DNA from: Planctomycetota bacterium
Lineage (GTDB): Bacteria; Planctomycetota; Planctomycetia; Planctomycetales; Planctomycetaceae
Reading direction: 5' to 3'
Length of the DNA: 37,287 nt
Assembly (NCBI GenBank): GCA_027618475.1
Contig: JAQCEJ010000051.1
Coordinates: 1 to 37,287 of the forward strand
Of this stretch, positions 15,893-25,357 are shown one piece after another. Made by a program: the position numbers and the translations under genes. Numbering within the stretch: the stretch's first letter is position 1; every line of letters begins with the position of its first letter. The notes beneath the pieces were generated by a model. The model was not told where the DNA came from and ran no database searches. It saw nothing but the letters and a program-made list of their open reading frames with translations.

Positions 15893-17465
15893 CGGGGAAC
15901 TTCATTCACCACGCACTGATTCCGTCGATTCGCAGAACCTGGGATTGAAGTTTTTACAAATCGCGCAGCATCGTGGATCGGCTCCGCTGGTCACCACGAA
16001 TGATGCGACCTATTCGTATTCGTCGCTAAGTGCCGCCGCCCTGAGTTTGAGCCGCCAGATTCGGCCGCCGAAGTCTTCGTTCGACACCCCCGGCGAGCGG
16101 GTGATCTTGCTCTTGCCGAATTCGCCGGAATACATCGCGGCGTTTTACGGCGTATTGCTGGCAGGCCAAGTCGTTGTTCCCGTTGCTCCGAAAATCGAAG
16201 CGGAGACGTTACGGCGAATCGTTGAAACGACAGACGCCAAATTCATTATTACGACGCCGAATATTCTCCGAACACGGCCCGATTTGCAGTCTCTTCACGC
16301 TCAGGTTTTTCAGAATACGAATGAAATCGACGGGGATGAGACTTCTGCTGTCGGCATATCGTCAAATGCAAACGACGCAAATGGCGACAGCCGTCTCGCC
16401 GCGATCTTCTTTACCGGCGGATCGTCGGGTACCCCTAAAGGAGTGATGCTCAGTCACCGAAATCTGATGTCGAATGCCCATTCAATTCGGCAATATCTCG
16501 AGATCACCGAAGCGGATAATCCGTTGTGCATCTTGCCTTTTATGCATGCCTTCGGCAATTCGGTATTGCAATCGCACGTTCTGGCAGGGGCGAGGCTGAC
16601 GATCGCGGGAAACACGGCTTTTCCGCAAACGATTGTTGCCGGCTTGAAAGATCATGCCTGCACCAGTCTGTCGGGCGTTCCCGATCTCTTCCGCATGTTG
16701 ATGTCGAGAAGTTCTCTGGGACGAATCCCACTTGGCGATTTACGTTATATGGCGGTCGCCGGTGGTGCGCTTCCTCAACAGCACGCACAGGAACTGGCTG
16801 AAAAAATTGCACCCAGCCGTTTTTTTGTCATGTACGGTCAAACTGAAGCGACGGCTCGGCTGGCGTATGTCCCTCCCGAACAGCTGCACGACCGCCCCGA
16901 CGGAGCCATTGGACAACCGGTTCCCGGCGTTACGTTGGAAATCGTCAATCAGGACGGGAACACCGTCGCGCCGGGAGAGATCGGCGAACTGAGAGCGCGT
17001 GGTCCCAACATCATGCTCGGCTACTGGTCTGATCCCGACGCAACCTCCGAGCGAATTCGTGACGGCTGGTTGTACACGGGAGATCTCGCCACTCGTGACG
17101 AACACAACAGGATCGTTTTGCGGGGACGCAGCAGTTCGTTCGTGAAAATTGCCGGTTTTCGCGTGCATCCTCAGGAACTCGAAGAATTTGCCGTTCGCCG
17201 TTTTGAAGCCGACCAGGCGGTGGCCGTACCGTTTGACGGAAGCATCGGTACCCGTCTCGGATTGTTCCTGAAATTCGTATCGGAATCGATCCCCGATCTG
17301 TCCGAAGTTATCGCGACCTGCCGCGCCGAATTACCACATTACCTGACCCCGGAAGTGATTCAAATCGTCGACGATTTTCCGTTGAACCACGCGATGAAGA
17401 TCGATCGGCCGGCATTGGAGAATCTTGCGCAGCAAACCCTCTTACAACGCCGCATTTCCGCCTGA
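15825..17465 (+). CDS. Acyl-AMP ligase (ANL superfamily adenylate-forming enzyme)
   Basis: This 546-residue adenylating enzyme activates a carboxylic acid with ATP and passes it to CoA or a carrier thiol. The P-loop is FFTGGSSGTPKG (195-206). YGQTEA is at 337-342, YTGD at 417-420, and the hinge region KIAGFRVHPQE follows at 441-451. The C-terminal catalytic lysine is in AMKIDRP near residue 533. The GTG start is supported by GAGGGG at 15809-15814, ten bases away. The ACP gene begins 34 bases after its stop, so loading of that ACP is the simplest role (fatty acyl-ACP ligase or fatty acyl-AMP ligase type). CoA ligase activity is the alternative. Confidence 0.85.
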   Translation: MFPHATSGIGLILLENLAPPFNSGELHSPRTDSVDSQNLGLKFLQIAQHRGSAPLVTTNDATYSYSSLSAAALSLSRQIRPPKSSFDTPGERVILLLPNSPEYIAAFYGVLLAGQVVVPVAPKIEAETLRRIVETTDAKFIITTPNILRTRPDLQSLHAQVFQNTNEIDGDETSAVGISSNANDANGDSRLAAIFFTGGSSGTPKGVMLSHRNLMSNAHSIRQYLEITEADNPLCILPFMHAFGNSVLQSHVLAGARLTIAGNTAFPQTIVAGLKDHACTSLSGVPDLFRMLMSRSSLGRIPLGDLRYMAVAGGALPQQHAQELAEKIAPSRFFVMYGQTEATARLAYVPPEQLHDRPDGAIGQPVPGVTLEIVNQDGNTVAPGEIGELRARGPNIMLGYWSDPDATSERIRDGWLYTGDLATRDEHNRIVLRGRSSSFVKIAGFRVHPQELEEFAVRRFEADQAVAVPFDGSIGTRLGLFLKFVSESIPDLSEVIATCRAELPHYLTPEVIQIVDDFPLNHAMKIDRPALENLAQQTLLQRRISA

Positions 17466-17499
17466 TTTCAATTTGACGTTATTGCCATGGAGTCCTCGA

Positions 17500-17763
17500 A
17501 TGAACCAATCGACCGTCGAAAACAAACTGATCGACTTTTTGAAATTGTCAACCGGCCAAACGACGATTGACGACTCGACCGACCTGCTCGAAGCGGGTCT
17601 TATCGATTCTTTAACGATGATGGATCTGATCGTCTTCGTTGAATCCGAATTTCAAACCGTCATCGAGTTCGGCGACTTGACACCCGAAACGTTTCGGACT
17701 CCATCGACGATCGCACAACTTGTCATGACACGGAACACAACTCTCGAAAAGAAGGTGGCATAA
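17500..17763 (+). CDS. Acyl carrier protein
   Basis: This small acidic helical protein has 87 residues from the ATG at 17500. The phosphopantetheine attachment motif is AGLIDSLTMMDLI, with Ser37 as the attachment site (DSL). The length, the acidic helix 2 and the LLEAG lead-in are typical of discrete ACPs of secondary pathways. It follows the acyl-AMP ligase directly, which probably loads it, and precedes an E2-type acyltransferase. It could therefore be the meeting point of two acyl sources: ligase-activated acid and 2-oxoacid-derived acyl. No phosphopantetheinyl transferase is in the window. A longer upstream start (17425) would run inside the ligase gene and lacks family support. Confidence 0.85.
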   Translation: MNQSTVENKLIDFLKLSTGQTTIDDSTDLLEAGLIDSLTMMDLIVFVESEFQTVIEFGDLTPETFRTPSTIAQLVMTRNTTLEKKVA

Positions 17764-17886
17764 CGTCACGTTTTGAAGCGACTGCTGCCGCCGCGATGCG
17801 ATCTTCATTCGGCTGGAAAACGTCGCATGCGATTGCTCTGAAACTTTTCTACAGACCTGATTGAAGTCTGCCGTTAGGGTATTTTT

Positions 17887-18786
17887 ATGTATTGGCCGAC
17901 AACTTCGACTCCTGTTCCTCTGGAAGACTTGGGGTGGATCAACGCCAGTTATCTGGGGAGCGCCACGCCGCATTCCGATCCCTATCTGATCTGGGGGACG
18001 AACGTCGACATGGAAGCGATGGAACCGTTTCTGGCCGAAATGCGCAAGACGACCCGGTCGATTGTTTCTACGGCTCATGTTCTCGTCTGTGCCGTCGCTT
18101 CGAGTTTGCGAGATCACCCGAATGTCAATCGGCGCGTGATCGGCCGTCGCGTCTATAACTATCGAAATGTGAATATCGTTATGCCCATGCTGGAAACCAG
18201 CACGGGCGAAGTCGACTCGATATATGTGCGTGCCGCCGATGAGCTGTCGTTGAAGGAGATCGCCGCCCGATTTTGGGAAGAGGCGCGTCAGCGTGCCGTA
18301 TTGAAGTCGCGTCGACAAACCGAACCGTCGAACTCGAAATGGGCTCGCTGGGATCGCCTGAAACGAGCCCTTCATCTGAGGTGGGTTCATCGGATGTCCC
18401 GTGTCGGCTTTTTTCTGGCGAATCGCTTCCGCCTTCCCGTGATGTGGGATTGGGAACAGGAATTAAATGCCGCCGGTGCTTTTGTGAATTATCTCGGTTC
18501 GCCGGGTGCCCCTCCGCTTATCAACCACAAGCTCGCCTCGCTCCCCATGAATTCGTACTCCGTCGCGGTGACATTGGGACCGATAGAACCGCGACCGGCT
18601 GTGGTCGATGGTGCCGTCGTCGTCCGTAAAGAAGCCTCGCTGTTCGTGCGTGTCGATCATCGGTTCGTCAACGGACATCAGGCCGGCGAGTTCGTCAAGA
18701 CATTGCGATCGTTTTTAGCCAATCCGCACACATTGGTTTGCTCAAGCTTCGCATGCACAAACGATGTGCAACAACGTGCCGCATGA
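17887..18786 (+). CDS. Stand-alone 2-oxoacid dehydrogenase E2 catalytic-domain acyltransferase
   Basis: This 299-residue protein resembles only the C-terminal catalytic (CAT-fold) domain of dihydrolipoamide acyltransferases. There is no N-terminal lipoyl domain and no peripheral-subunit-binding domain. The catalytic motif near the end reads DHRFVNGHQ: His258 is kept, while the usual Asp of HRxxDG is Asn262. NYRNVNIVMPML and a basic, hydrophobic insertion (about 140-190) are other visible parts. In normal complexes this domain moves an acyl group from lipoyl to CoA. The lipoyl domain that would feed it is on the 1154-residue protein downstream. I infer transfer from that lipoyl arm to the ACP or CoA. 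The Asp-to-Asn change may alter activity or substrate. Confidence 0.75.
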   Translation: MYWPTTSTPVPLEDLGWINASYLGSATPHSDPYLIWGTNVDMEAMEPFLAEMRKTTRSIVSTAHVLVCAVASSLRDHPNVNRRVIGRRVYNYRNVNIVMPMLETSTGEVDSIYVRAADELSLKEIAARFWEEARQRAVLKSRRQTEPSNSKWARWDRLKRALHLRWVHRMSRVGFFLANRFRLPVMWDWEQELNAAGAFVNYLGSPGAPPLINHKLASLPMNSYSVAVTLGPIEPRPAVVDGAVVVRKEASLFVRVDHRFVNGHQAGEFVKTLRSFLANPHTLVCSSFACTNDVQQRAA

Positions 18787-18933
18787 TACGTACGTGAATG
18801 CTCGACACACGGTTTTCGTGTACTGACCCGCTCGATCGGCGTGTAAGCCGTTCACCACCACGACATTACTTTGATAGACACCTCGAGCTGGACGTCCCAC
18901 AACCGAGCTGTCGCAACAATTAGACAGTCCAAC

Positions 18934-20178
18934 ATGACCGCAATCGCACACTCCGGTTCCTCCTGGCTGCTCAACAATAATGTGAGCGTGTTCAAAACGT
19001 ATGCCGACTTGGACGGACAGCATCGATTACGTCTTGAACAGATGGCGTTCGAATACGGGCGCTATTCCGAATCGTACCTGATCACCGAACCGAATCGATC
19101 GTATCTCTGGTCATCATGCGGCAATGGTGTCGTCGGGTTCGTCAACTATAATGGCCACATCGCTGTGGTGGGGGGACTGATTACCCCCGATGAGAACAAA
19201 CTCCGATTTCTCAATGAAATCTCTGAATTTGCGCGATTGAACAAAAAGCGCGTGATGTTCTTTCACATCGATGATCACGATGCTTGTTACTTCAACCAGG
19301 CAGGCTATCAGGTGACGAATTTCGGCGTCAACGCGCATATTCCTCTGGCGGATCACAGCTGGAATGGAAAGGCGTTTGAGTGGGTCAGGCGACAGTTCAA
19401 CTTCGTCAGCCGTCACGGTGTTGCGTTCGAAGAATGGTCGGTACAAGATTCGACACCGGCAGAGTGGGAACAGCGAATGGCGGAACTTCATGAAGTTTCG
19501 GACGAACATATCGGCGCCAAGCATTTTCGCGGCGAGATTCCATTCTTCGAAGGGCGATTGATTAACGACCATCTCCATCGCCGCAGGTGCTTCGTGGCGC
19601 GGGCTGACAACGGAGCGGGTCGTGTCGAGGGTTTTGTGCTTTGCACGCCTCTCAACGGTGGACGTCAGTGGGCCATGGAAATGTATCGACACCGAGTCGA
19701 TGCCGTGCGCGGAGTCATTCCCTTCTTGATGCACCAGACCATTGGTCGTCTGAAGGCCGAAGGATGCGACGGCGTGTCGATGTGCCCTGTTCCCGCGATC
19801 GGATGTGACATCAAGCGCCCGGGAGACTCGTTTATTGCACGCACTGCGTTGACGCTGTGGAACCGACTGGGGAGTTCGCTGTTCGATACGAACGGCCTTT
19901 ACCACTATAAGAGCCGATTCCGTCCCGAATTTTCAAATATGTATTTATGCTCGTCTTCAAATGTCAGCGTGATGAGCATCTGGGCCTACCTGCGAATTAC
20001 GGATGCGTTCAATCTGAAAATCGGTGCCTTCCTGAAAGACATGATTCACCTGTTGAATCCTCAACGGCGAACACTTGCCAAACCAGTTCTGACGCCGCAA
20101 CCAACCTTTTTATCTGAATTACCGGTATCACCGACTACGGTCCCCGCTGCTGTTCCTGCAACGTCTAAAGCAGCCTGA
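18934..20178 (+). CDS. DUF2156/LPG-synthase-C-type transferase
   Basis: This 414-residue protein (from the ATG at 18934) resembles the DUF2156 family, the tandem GNAT-fold domain also found at the C-terminus of MprF lysyl-phosphatidylglycerol synthases. The most telling part is GLYHYKSRFRPEFSNMYL (about 327-344), with the K-F-P pattern usual near the family's end. DGVSMCPVPAIG lies shortly before it. There are no transmembrane helices, so it is the soluble catalytic unit only. Such folds transfer aminoacyl or acyl groups to amines or lipids. In this operon an acyl- or aminoacyl-transfer that joins the acyl chain to an amino compound is plausible. A TTG at 18871 would add 21 residues. Confidence 0.7.
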   Translation: MTAIAHSGSSWLLNNNVSVFKTYADLDGQHRLRLEQMAFEYGRYSESYLITEPNRSYLWSSCGNGVVGFVNYNGHIAVVGGLITPDENKLRFLNEISEFARLNKKRVMFFHIDDHDACYFNQAGYQVTNFGVNAHIPLADHSWNGKAFEWVRRQFNFVSRHGVAFEEWSVQDSTPAEWEQRMAELHEVSDEHIGAKHFRGEIPFFEGRLINDHLHRRRCFVARADNGAGRVEGFVLCTPLNGGRQWAMEMYRHRVDAVRGVIPFLMHQTIGRLKAEGCDGVSMCPVPAIGCDIKRPGDSFIARTALTLWNRLGSSLFDTNGLYHYKSRFRPEFSNMYLCSSSNVSVMSIWAYLRITDAFNLKIGAFLKDMIHLLNPQRRTLAKPVLTPQPTFLSELPVSPTTVPAAVPATSKAA

Positions 20179-20271
20179 CTTTGTGTTTCGATGGCCGTGA
20201 TACGTTACCGAGATACGGCAATGCGTGCCCTTCAAACACGGCGCAACGGGGCAAAAGATGATCTGATCTGC

Positions 20272-20301
20272 TCGACTCCCATAGAATTTCGTTGCTATAA
20301 T
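20272..20301 (+). promoter_or_regulatory. Predicted extended -10 promoter before the E1-lipoyl-KAS III gene
   Basis: A perfect TATAAT (20296-20301) is preceded by TG one base upstream (extended -10). TCGACT (20272-20277) gives a partial -35 at 18 bases. Transcription would start near 20308 and leave about 110 bases before the ATG at 20420. It would let the fusion gene be expressed apart from the four genes upstream. The 241-base gap otherwise shows no gene. Confidence 0.5.
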
Positions 20302-20419
20302 GGGGCTTCAGCGAATATCGAGGCATTTTCGCCTGAACTCGACCCTGACTGTCGAGGGGATCAATCGTTGATCAAGTTCGTTGGGTGTTCGATTTTTTGC
20401 AAACGATTGTATTTTCGTA

Positions 20420-23400
20420 ATGATTAATGATTCCAAAGGCCGGAAAACACCTGTTGCACACGCAGCCGATTCTGCCGATGCCTCCCCGGTCAAGAGAAGC
20501 GCGAAGGTGATGCCGTCGCGCGACCAGTTGTCGTGCCACCTGTACCACTGGATGTCTCTCGCTCGCGAGATCGACCGGGTTGAGCAGGAACTGGTTCAAC
20601 AGGGGAAAGCGTTTTTCCACGTTTCAGGCGCAGGACACGAGGCGTCGGCGGCGCTGGCTCGACATCTCACACCTGCCGACTGGTTACACCTTCATTACCG
20701 AGACAAAGCGCTCTTGCTGGCGCGCGGTGTGCCGCTGATTGAATTGTTTCTCAGTCTGCTTGGGAAAGAAAATTCCCATTCCGCCGGACGGCAGATGAGC
20801 GCTCATCTCAGCGCGCCCGAATTGAATGTGCTGAGCATGGTCGGGCCTGTGGGTAATAATGCACTGCAGGCTGTCGGTGTCGCCGCCGCGATAAAAAATC
20901 GGCCGGGAAATCCCTTGGTCGTCTGCTCTCTGGGAGATGGCACAACGCAAGAGGGGGAATTCTTCGAAGCTGTTGCAGAAGCGGTCCGCAATCAACTTCC
21001 GGTTCTGTTCCTGATCGAAGACAATCAACTGGCGATCTCGACGAAAACGTCTCAAAAGACGTTTTTCTCTCTTCCTTCGGGAAAAGGGAGCGAGTTGTTT
21101 GGCGTCCCCGTCGAATTCATCAACGGCAGCGATCCGATCACTGCCGATACCTGCTTCGAGAAATGCGTCGACTCGATTCGAAAGACGCGAGGTCCGGTGA
21201 TCGCGGTCCTGGAAGTCGCACGCCTGGCCGATCACTCCAATGCCGACGATCAATGCCAGTATCGCGATCTCGATGAGATCGCCGATGCGTTCACCGAATA
21301 CGATCCCATCGCTAACCTGAAACAACAGCTTTTTGATGAGGGAATGACGCCGGCCGAGTTGGCACACGCCGATCGATTGGCTTCGCAAGAGGTGGCTGAA
21401 GCGGCCAAAGACGCGATGGCGGCAAACGATCCTCAGCCCATCTTTACGGCGAAATCAGAACTTCCTCAACTGCTGCGTACTCGAGCCGAATATCGCGGCA
21501 ACAACCACTCGCGAAAATCCACCATGCGCGAGGCGATGAACGCCGTCATGCGTGCGCGGCTTGAAAAAGACCCTCGCGTTTTTCTTTACGGACAAGACAT
21601 CGAAGATCCGAAAGGTGATGTCTTTGGGGTCACACGCGGACTCAGCCGGGACTATCCCGATCAGGTCAAAAATTCGCCGCTCTCCGAATCGACCATTGTG
21701 GGGACCAGCATCGGCCGAGCCATTGCCGGCGAACGGCCTGTTGCGTTTATTCAATTTGCCGACTTTCTGCCGATGGCTGCCAACCAGATATTATCTGAAC
21801 TGGGAAGCATGTTCTGGCGGACGCAAGGGGGATGGCAATGTCCGGTCATTCTCATGATCACCTGCGGAGGGTATCGCCCGGGATTGGGACCGTTTCATGC
21901 ACAGACGCTCGAAACGCTGGCGTTGCATACGCCGGGCATCGACGTCTGCATGCCCTCGTCGGCGGCCGATGCGGCGGGACTGCTCAATGCGGCGTTCGAT
22001 TCGCCGCGGCCGACGATGTTCTTCTATCCGAAGTCGAGTTTGAACTCGCTTGATGATGCGACGTCGACCGATGTGGAAGCTCAATTCGTCCCGTTTGGGA
22101 GGGCGCGCGTCATCCGCGAGGGAACCGACATCACGTTTGTTACGTGGGGAAACCCCGTAGTTCAATGTGGTCAAGCGGCCAAGACCCTTTCTGATGCCGG
22201 GTATTCGGCGGAAATTCTCGACTTGCGCTCACTCTCTCCGTGGGACGAAGAAGCCGTATTCGCCTCGGTCGAAAAGACGCGGCGGCTCGTCGTGGTTCAC
22301 GAAGATAATATCACATGCGGATTTGGTGCGGAAATTCTGGCCCGCATGGCAGAGCGATCAACCGTCGCACCGATGATGCGCCGCGTGGCGCGTCCGGACG
22401 TGTATGTCCCTTACCATTTCGAATCTCAGCTCGAATTGCTTCCCTCTTATCGTCGAATTCTGGAAACTGCCGCCGATATGCTCGATGTCGATGTCACGTG
22501 GGAACGTCCCATCCTTTGCGAATCGGGTCTGGCGGTGATACAGGCGATGGGTTCGGGGCCAGCCGACGATGCCGTGACCCTGGAGGCGATTCACGTGCGC
22601 GTCGATGAAATGGTCGAACCTGGCCAACTCGTCGCCGAAATCGAAACGACCAAATCGATTATCGAAGTCGTTTCAACCGTAGCGGGACGTATCGATGAAA
22701 TTCTGGTGACCGAAGGAGAGACGGTACGAGTCGGGCAGACGTTGATGACCGTGCAGACGTCCGAAGGGGACTCCGGTCATAACCCCGCCACCCGTGAAGA
22801 CCCCGGGATTCCCCATCTCAAACCACGTATAACTGTATCTAAAAAGCGGCCGTCTTCTCATTTATCCAAGAATCGAAATATTCAATGGACGGAATCCGAC
22901 AAGGCTCACACCGCAAACGCGACCATTGTCGGACTCAGCGGCGTGACCGGAGGACGACTCGTCACAAACGACGAATTACTGAAACATCATGCCGGTCGTA
23001 CGTCGGACGATATCTACGCACGAACGGGAATCGAGTCGCGGTTCTGGGCAGAAAAAAACGAAACCTCGTTATCGCTGGGAGTTGACGCCTGTCGGGTCTT
23101 GATCGAACGGACGGGGTTCGACCTCGATCGGCTGACGCTGGCGATCGCCTGCACCACCACGCCGACACAGATCACGCCGTCGCTTGCCTGTCGAGTGCTC
23201 GCGGCACTTTCCCCGCAGCGATCCGACGCGTGTGTTGCGGCCTACGACATCAATGCCGCGTGTTCCGGATATCTGTACGCATTACAGACCGCATGGGATC
23301 ACCTGCAACATCAGCCTGATGGTTACGTGTTGCTGGTGACTTCAGAAGTGTTGTCGCGATTGCTCGACATTCATGATTTCAGTTCGGCGTTTTTGTTCGG

Positions 23401-23884
23401 CGACGCGGCGACGGCGACGCTCATCGCTGGTCCGGCGACTGAACCGCTTCCCCGTTCAGCCGGACATGGCAAGATGTCATTCGAAAGGCCGGTCCTTTCC
23501 GGCAGAGCAGAAGATGGTTCGGTGCTGTCGGTTCCGCTAATGGATCAGGGTTGCATCAAACTCAAAGGAGAAGCCGTTTATGACGAAGCGGTTCGCTCGA
23601 TGATTCGCGTTCAGACCGAGGCGTGCGTGGCTGCGGGAATTCCACTCGAATCGCTCACGCAGATTATTCCTCACCAGGCGAACGGGCGCATCCTGAAAGC
23701 CATCGAGTATCTGACGGGACGTTCGGTCTTCAATCATATGCGCAACCTCGGCAACACGTCATCCAGTTCGATTCCATTGGCCTTACGCGCGTTCTTGAAG
23801 ACCGCACCCTCCGGTGATCGCGTCGGACTATGCTCGTTCGGCGGTGGATTCACATATGCCGCTGCTGTCGCAGAAGTCGACTGA
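20420..23884 (+). CDS. E1alpha-E1beta-lipoyl-KAS III fusion enzyme
   Basis: This 1154-residue polypeptide has four recognisable units. Residues about 35-345 are 2-oxoacid dehydrogenase E1alpha, with the thiamine diphosphate motif GDG (172-174) through Asn202. Residues about 366-690 are E1beta (SESTIVG with Glu423; FHAQTLETLALHTPG with His493 and His503). Residues about 705-782 are a lipoyl domain with Lys745 in ETTKSI. Residues about 832-1154 are ketoacyl-ACP synthase III with the Cys948, His1085 and Asn1112 triad (AACSG, IPHQANG, GNTSS). Together these predict decarboxylation of a 2-oxo acid, capture of the acyl group on the lipoyl arm, and use as a condensation starter. No E3 gene is near. 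A TTG at 20381 could extend the N-terminus by 13 residues. Confidence 0.9.
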   Translation: MINDSKGRKTPVAHAADSADASPVKRSAKVMPSRDQLSCHLYHWMSLAREIDRVEQELVQQGKAFFHVSGAGHEASAALARHLTPADWLHLHYRDKALLLARGVPLIELFLSLLGKENSHSAGRQMSAHLSAPELNVLSMVGPVGNNALQAVGVAAAIKNRPGNPLVVCSLGDGTTQEGEFFEAVAEAVRNQLPVLFLIEDNQLAISTKTSQKTFFSLPSGKGSELFGVPVEFINGSDPITADTCFEKCVDSIRKTRGPVIAVLEVARLADHSNADDQCQYRDLDEIADAFTEYDPIANLKQQLFDEGMTPAELAHADRLASQEVAEAAKDAMAANDPQPIFTAKSELPQLLRTRAEYRGNNHSRKSTMREAMNAVMRARLEKDPRVFLYGQDIEDPKGDVFGVTRGLSRDYPDQVKNSPLSESTIVGTSIGRAIAGERPVAFIQFADFLPMAANQILSELGSMFWRTQGGWQCPVILMITCGGYRPGLGPFHAQTLETLALHTPGIDVCMPSSAADAAGLLNAAFDSPRPTMFFYPKSSLNSLDDATSTDVEAQFVPFGRARVIREGTDITFVTWGNPVVQCGQAAKTLSDAGYSAEILDLRSLSPWDEEAVFASVEKTRRLVVVHEDNITCGFGAEILARMAERSTVAPMMRRVARPDVYVPYHFESQLELLPSYRRILETAADMLDVDVTWERPILCESGLAVIQAMGSGPADDAVTLEAIHVRVDEMVEPGQLVAEIETTKSIIEVVSTVAGRIDEILVTEGETVRVGQTLMTVQTSEGDSGHNPATREDPGIPHLKPRITVSKKRPSSHLSKNRNIQWTESDKAHTANATIVGLSGVTGGRLVTNDELLKHHAGRTSDDIYARTGIESRFWAEKNETSLSLGVDACRVLIERTGFDLDRLTLAIACTTTPTQITPSLACRVLAALSPQRSDACVAAYDINAACSGYLYALQTAWDHLQHQPDGYVLLVTSEVLSRLLDIHDFSSAFLFGDAATATLIAGPATEPLPRSAGHGKMSFERPVLSGRAEDGSVLSVPLMDQGCIKLKGEAVYDEAVRSMIRVQTEACVAAGIPLESLTQIIPHQANGRILKAIEYLTGRSVFNHMRNLGNTSSSSIPLALRAFLKTAPSGDRVGLCSFGGGFTYAAAVAEVD

Positions 23885-23929
23885 CGAGCGTTATGCTTCG
23901 TGCAATAACACGATTGGAAATCGTCCGTC

Positions 23930-25354
23930 TCACGCGAGAATTTCGTGGACGACATGGCCATGCACATCGGTAATTCGGCGGTCGATGCCCGAGGTGCGAA
24001 ACGTCAATCGCTCGTGATCGATCCCCAGTAGATGCAGAATCGTGGCGTGCAGGTCGTAACAGAATGTTCTTCCCTCGGCGGTCTGGTATCCCAGGTCGTC
24101 GCTTTGTCCATGGGCGACGCCTTTTTTGACACCCGCGCCGGCAAGCCATGTCACATACGTTCCACGATTATGATCGCGGCCGACGCTTCCCTGAGCAAAG
24201 GGGGTGCGGCCGAATTCGGTCGTCCAGATGAGTAATGTATCTTCGAGCAGACCCCTCGACTTGAGATCGTGAAATAATGCCGTTGTCGGTTGATCGACAT
24301 TCATCGCGATCGGGGGCAATTCCTTTTCAATGCTGCCATGATTGTCCCAGTTATTGACCGCCCCCTGCGGACCGCTCCAGACTTGCACGAATCGGGTACC
24401 ACGTTCGATCAGACGCCGGGCGAGAAGACAGCGACTGCCAAAATCTTGCGTTTCGGGCTTGTCGAGCCCGTATGCCGCGTGTGTCGTTTCGGATTCGCGT
24501 GTCAGGTCAAAAGCCTCGGGGGCACTCAACTGCATTTTTGCGGCGAGTTCTCCCGACACGATTCGGGCCTCGAGTTGTGAATCTTCGGGATGCCGTTCGG
24601 CGTGACGTCGATTGAACTCGAGCAACAGCGATTGTGTTTCCTGATCGGCCTGTCCGTCGGCAAAAGCGAACTTCTTATCGGCGACCAGGTCGGGAATCGG
24701 CGGATTTGCCGACGCGTCGACAACGGTTCCCTGATGGCGTGCCGGCAGAAAGCCGACGCTGAAATTCCCCTTCTGATTATAAGGGAGCCCCCGCGAATCG
24801 GGGAGTACGATAAACGTTGGCAGATTCTCCGAGAGACTCCCCAGGGCGTAAGAGACCCATGCGCCAAGACAGGGAAACCCCGGCAACATGAAGCCGGTAT
24901 TCATCATGTAACTTGCCGGTCCATGCACGTTCGTTTTGGTCGTCATGGCCATCAGGAAGGCGAGTTCATCAACGATCGACGCCTGATGCGGAAAAACGGA
25001 ACTGACCCACCGCCCCGATTCGCCATGCTGAGCGAATGAAAACGGACTCTTCATCACCGAACCCGCGGGACCGGTAAACCCTTCGGGTTTGACCTTGGGA
25101 CCGAGCATTTGTCCGTGCAGACGTTCGAGTTCGGGTTTGTAGTCGAAGGTATCCATCGGACTGGCGCCGCCATTCATAAAAAGCTGAATGACGCGTTTCA
25201 CCTTCGCCGGGTGATGCATTCCGCCGTTGAGGGCCGGTTCGCGATCGGAACCGGCCAGCCATTCTCCCGCCAACCATTGTGACAGCGCGATTGAACCGAA
25301 ACCGGCACCGGCCTGCTGCAAGATTTTTCGTCGCGAGAGATTCTGGTCGATCAT
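23930..25354 (-). CDS. DUF1501 family protein with Tat signal
   Basis: This 474-residue protein has a twin-arginine leader (LSRRKILQQAG near residues 7-17, then a hydrophobic stretch). The body is of the DUF1501 type, related in fold to sulfatase/alkaline phosphatase proteins. Visible landmarks are FMNGGASPMDTFDYK, WTTEFGRTPFAQG and GRDHNRGT. The WTTEFGRTP block is typical of the family. It follows the PSD1 gene by three bases on the same strand, the standard planctomycete pairing. The two are probably exported together and act in the periplasm. A part in degrading complex polymers has been proposed for such pairs, but the reaction is unknown. Confidence 0.9.
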   Translation of the reverse strand: MIDQNLSRRKILQQAGAGFGSIALSQWLAGEWLAGSDREPALNGGMHHPAKVKRVIQLFMNGGASPMDTFDYKPELERLHGQMLGPKVKPEGFTGPAGSVMKSPFSFAQHGESGRWVSSVFPHQASIVDELAFLMAMTTKTNVHGPASYMMNTGFMLPGFPCLGAWVSYALGSLSENLPTFIVLPDSRGLPYNQKGNFSVGFLPARHQGTVVDASANPPIPDLVADKKFAFADGQADQETQSLLLEFNRRHAERHPEDSQLEARIVSGELAAKMQLSAPEAFDLTRESETTHAAYGLDKPETQDFGSRCLLARRLIERGTRFVQVWSGPQGAVNNWDNHGSIEKELPPIAMNVDQPTTALFHDLKSRGLLEDTLLIWTTEFGRTPFAQGSVGRDHNRGTYVTWLAGAGVKKGVAHGQSDDLGYQTAEGRTFCYDLHATILHLLGIDHERLTFRTSGIDRRITDVHGHVVHEILA

Positions 25355-25357
25355 GTT

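Noticed and set aside
19114-19905. 263-codon minus-strand frame inside the DUF2156 gene
   Set aside because: No motif is present, and the plus-strand DUF2156 signature covers the same bases.
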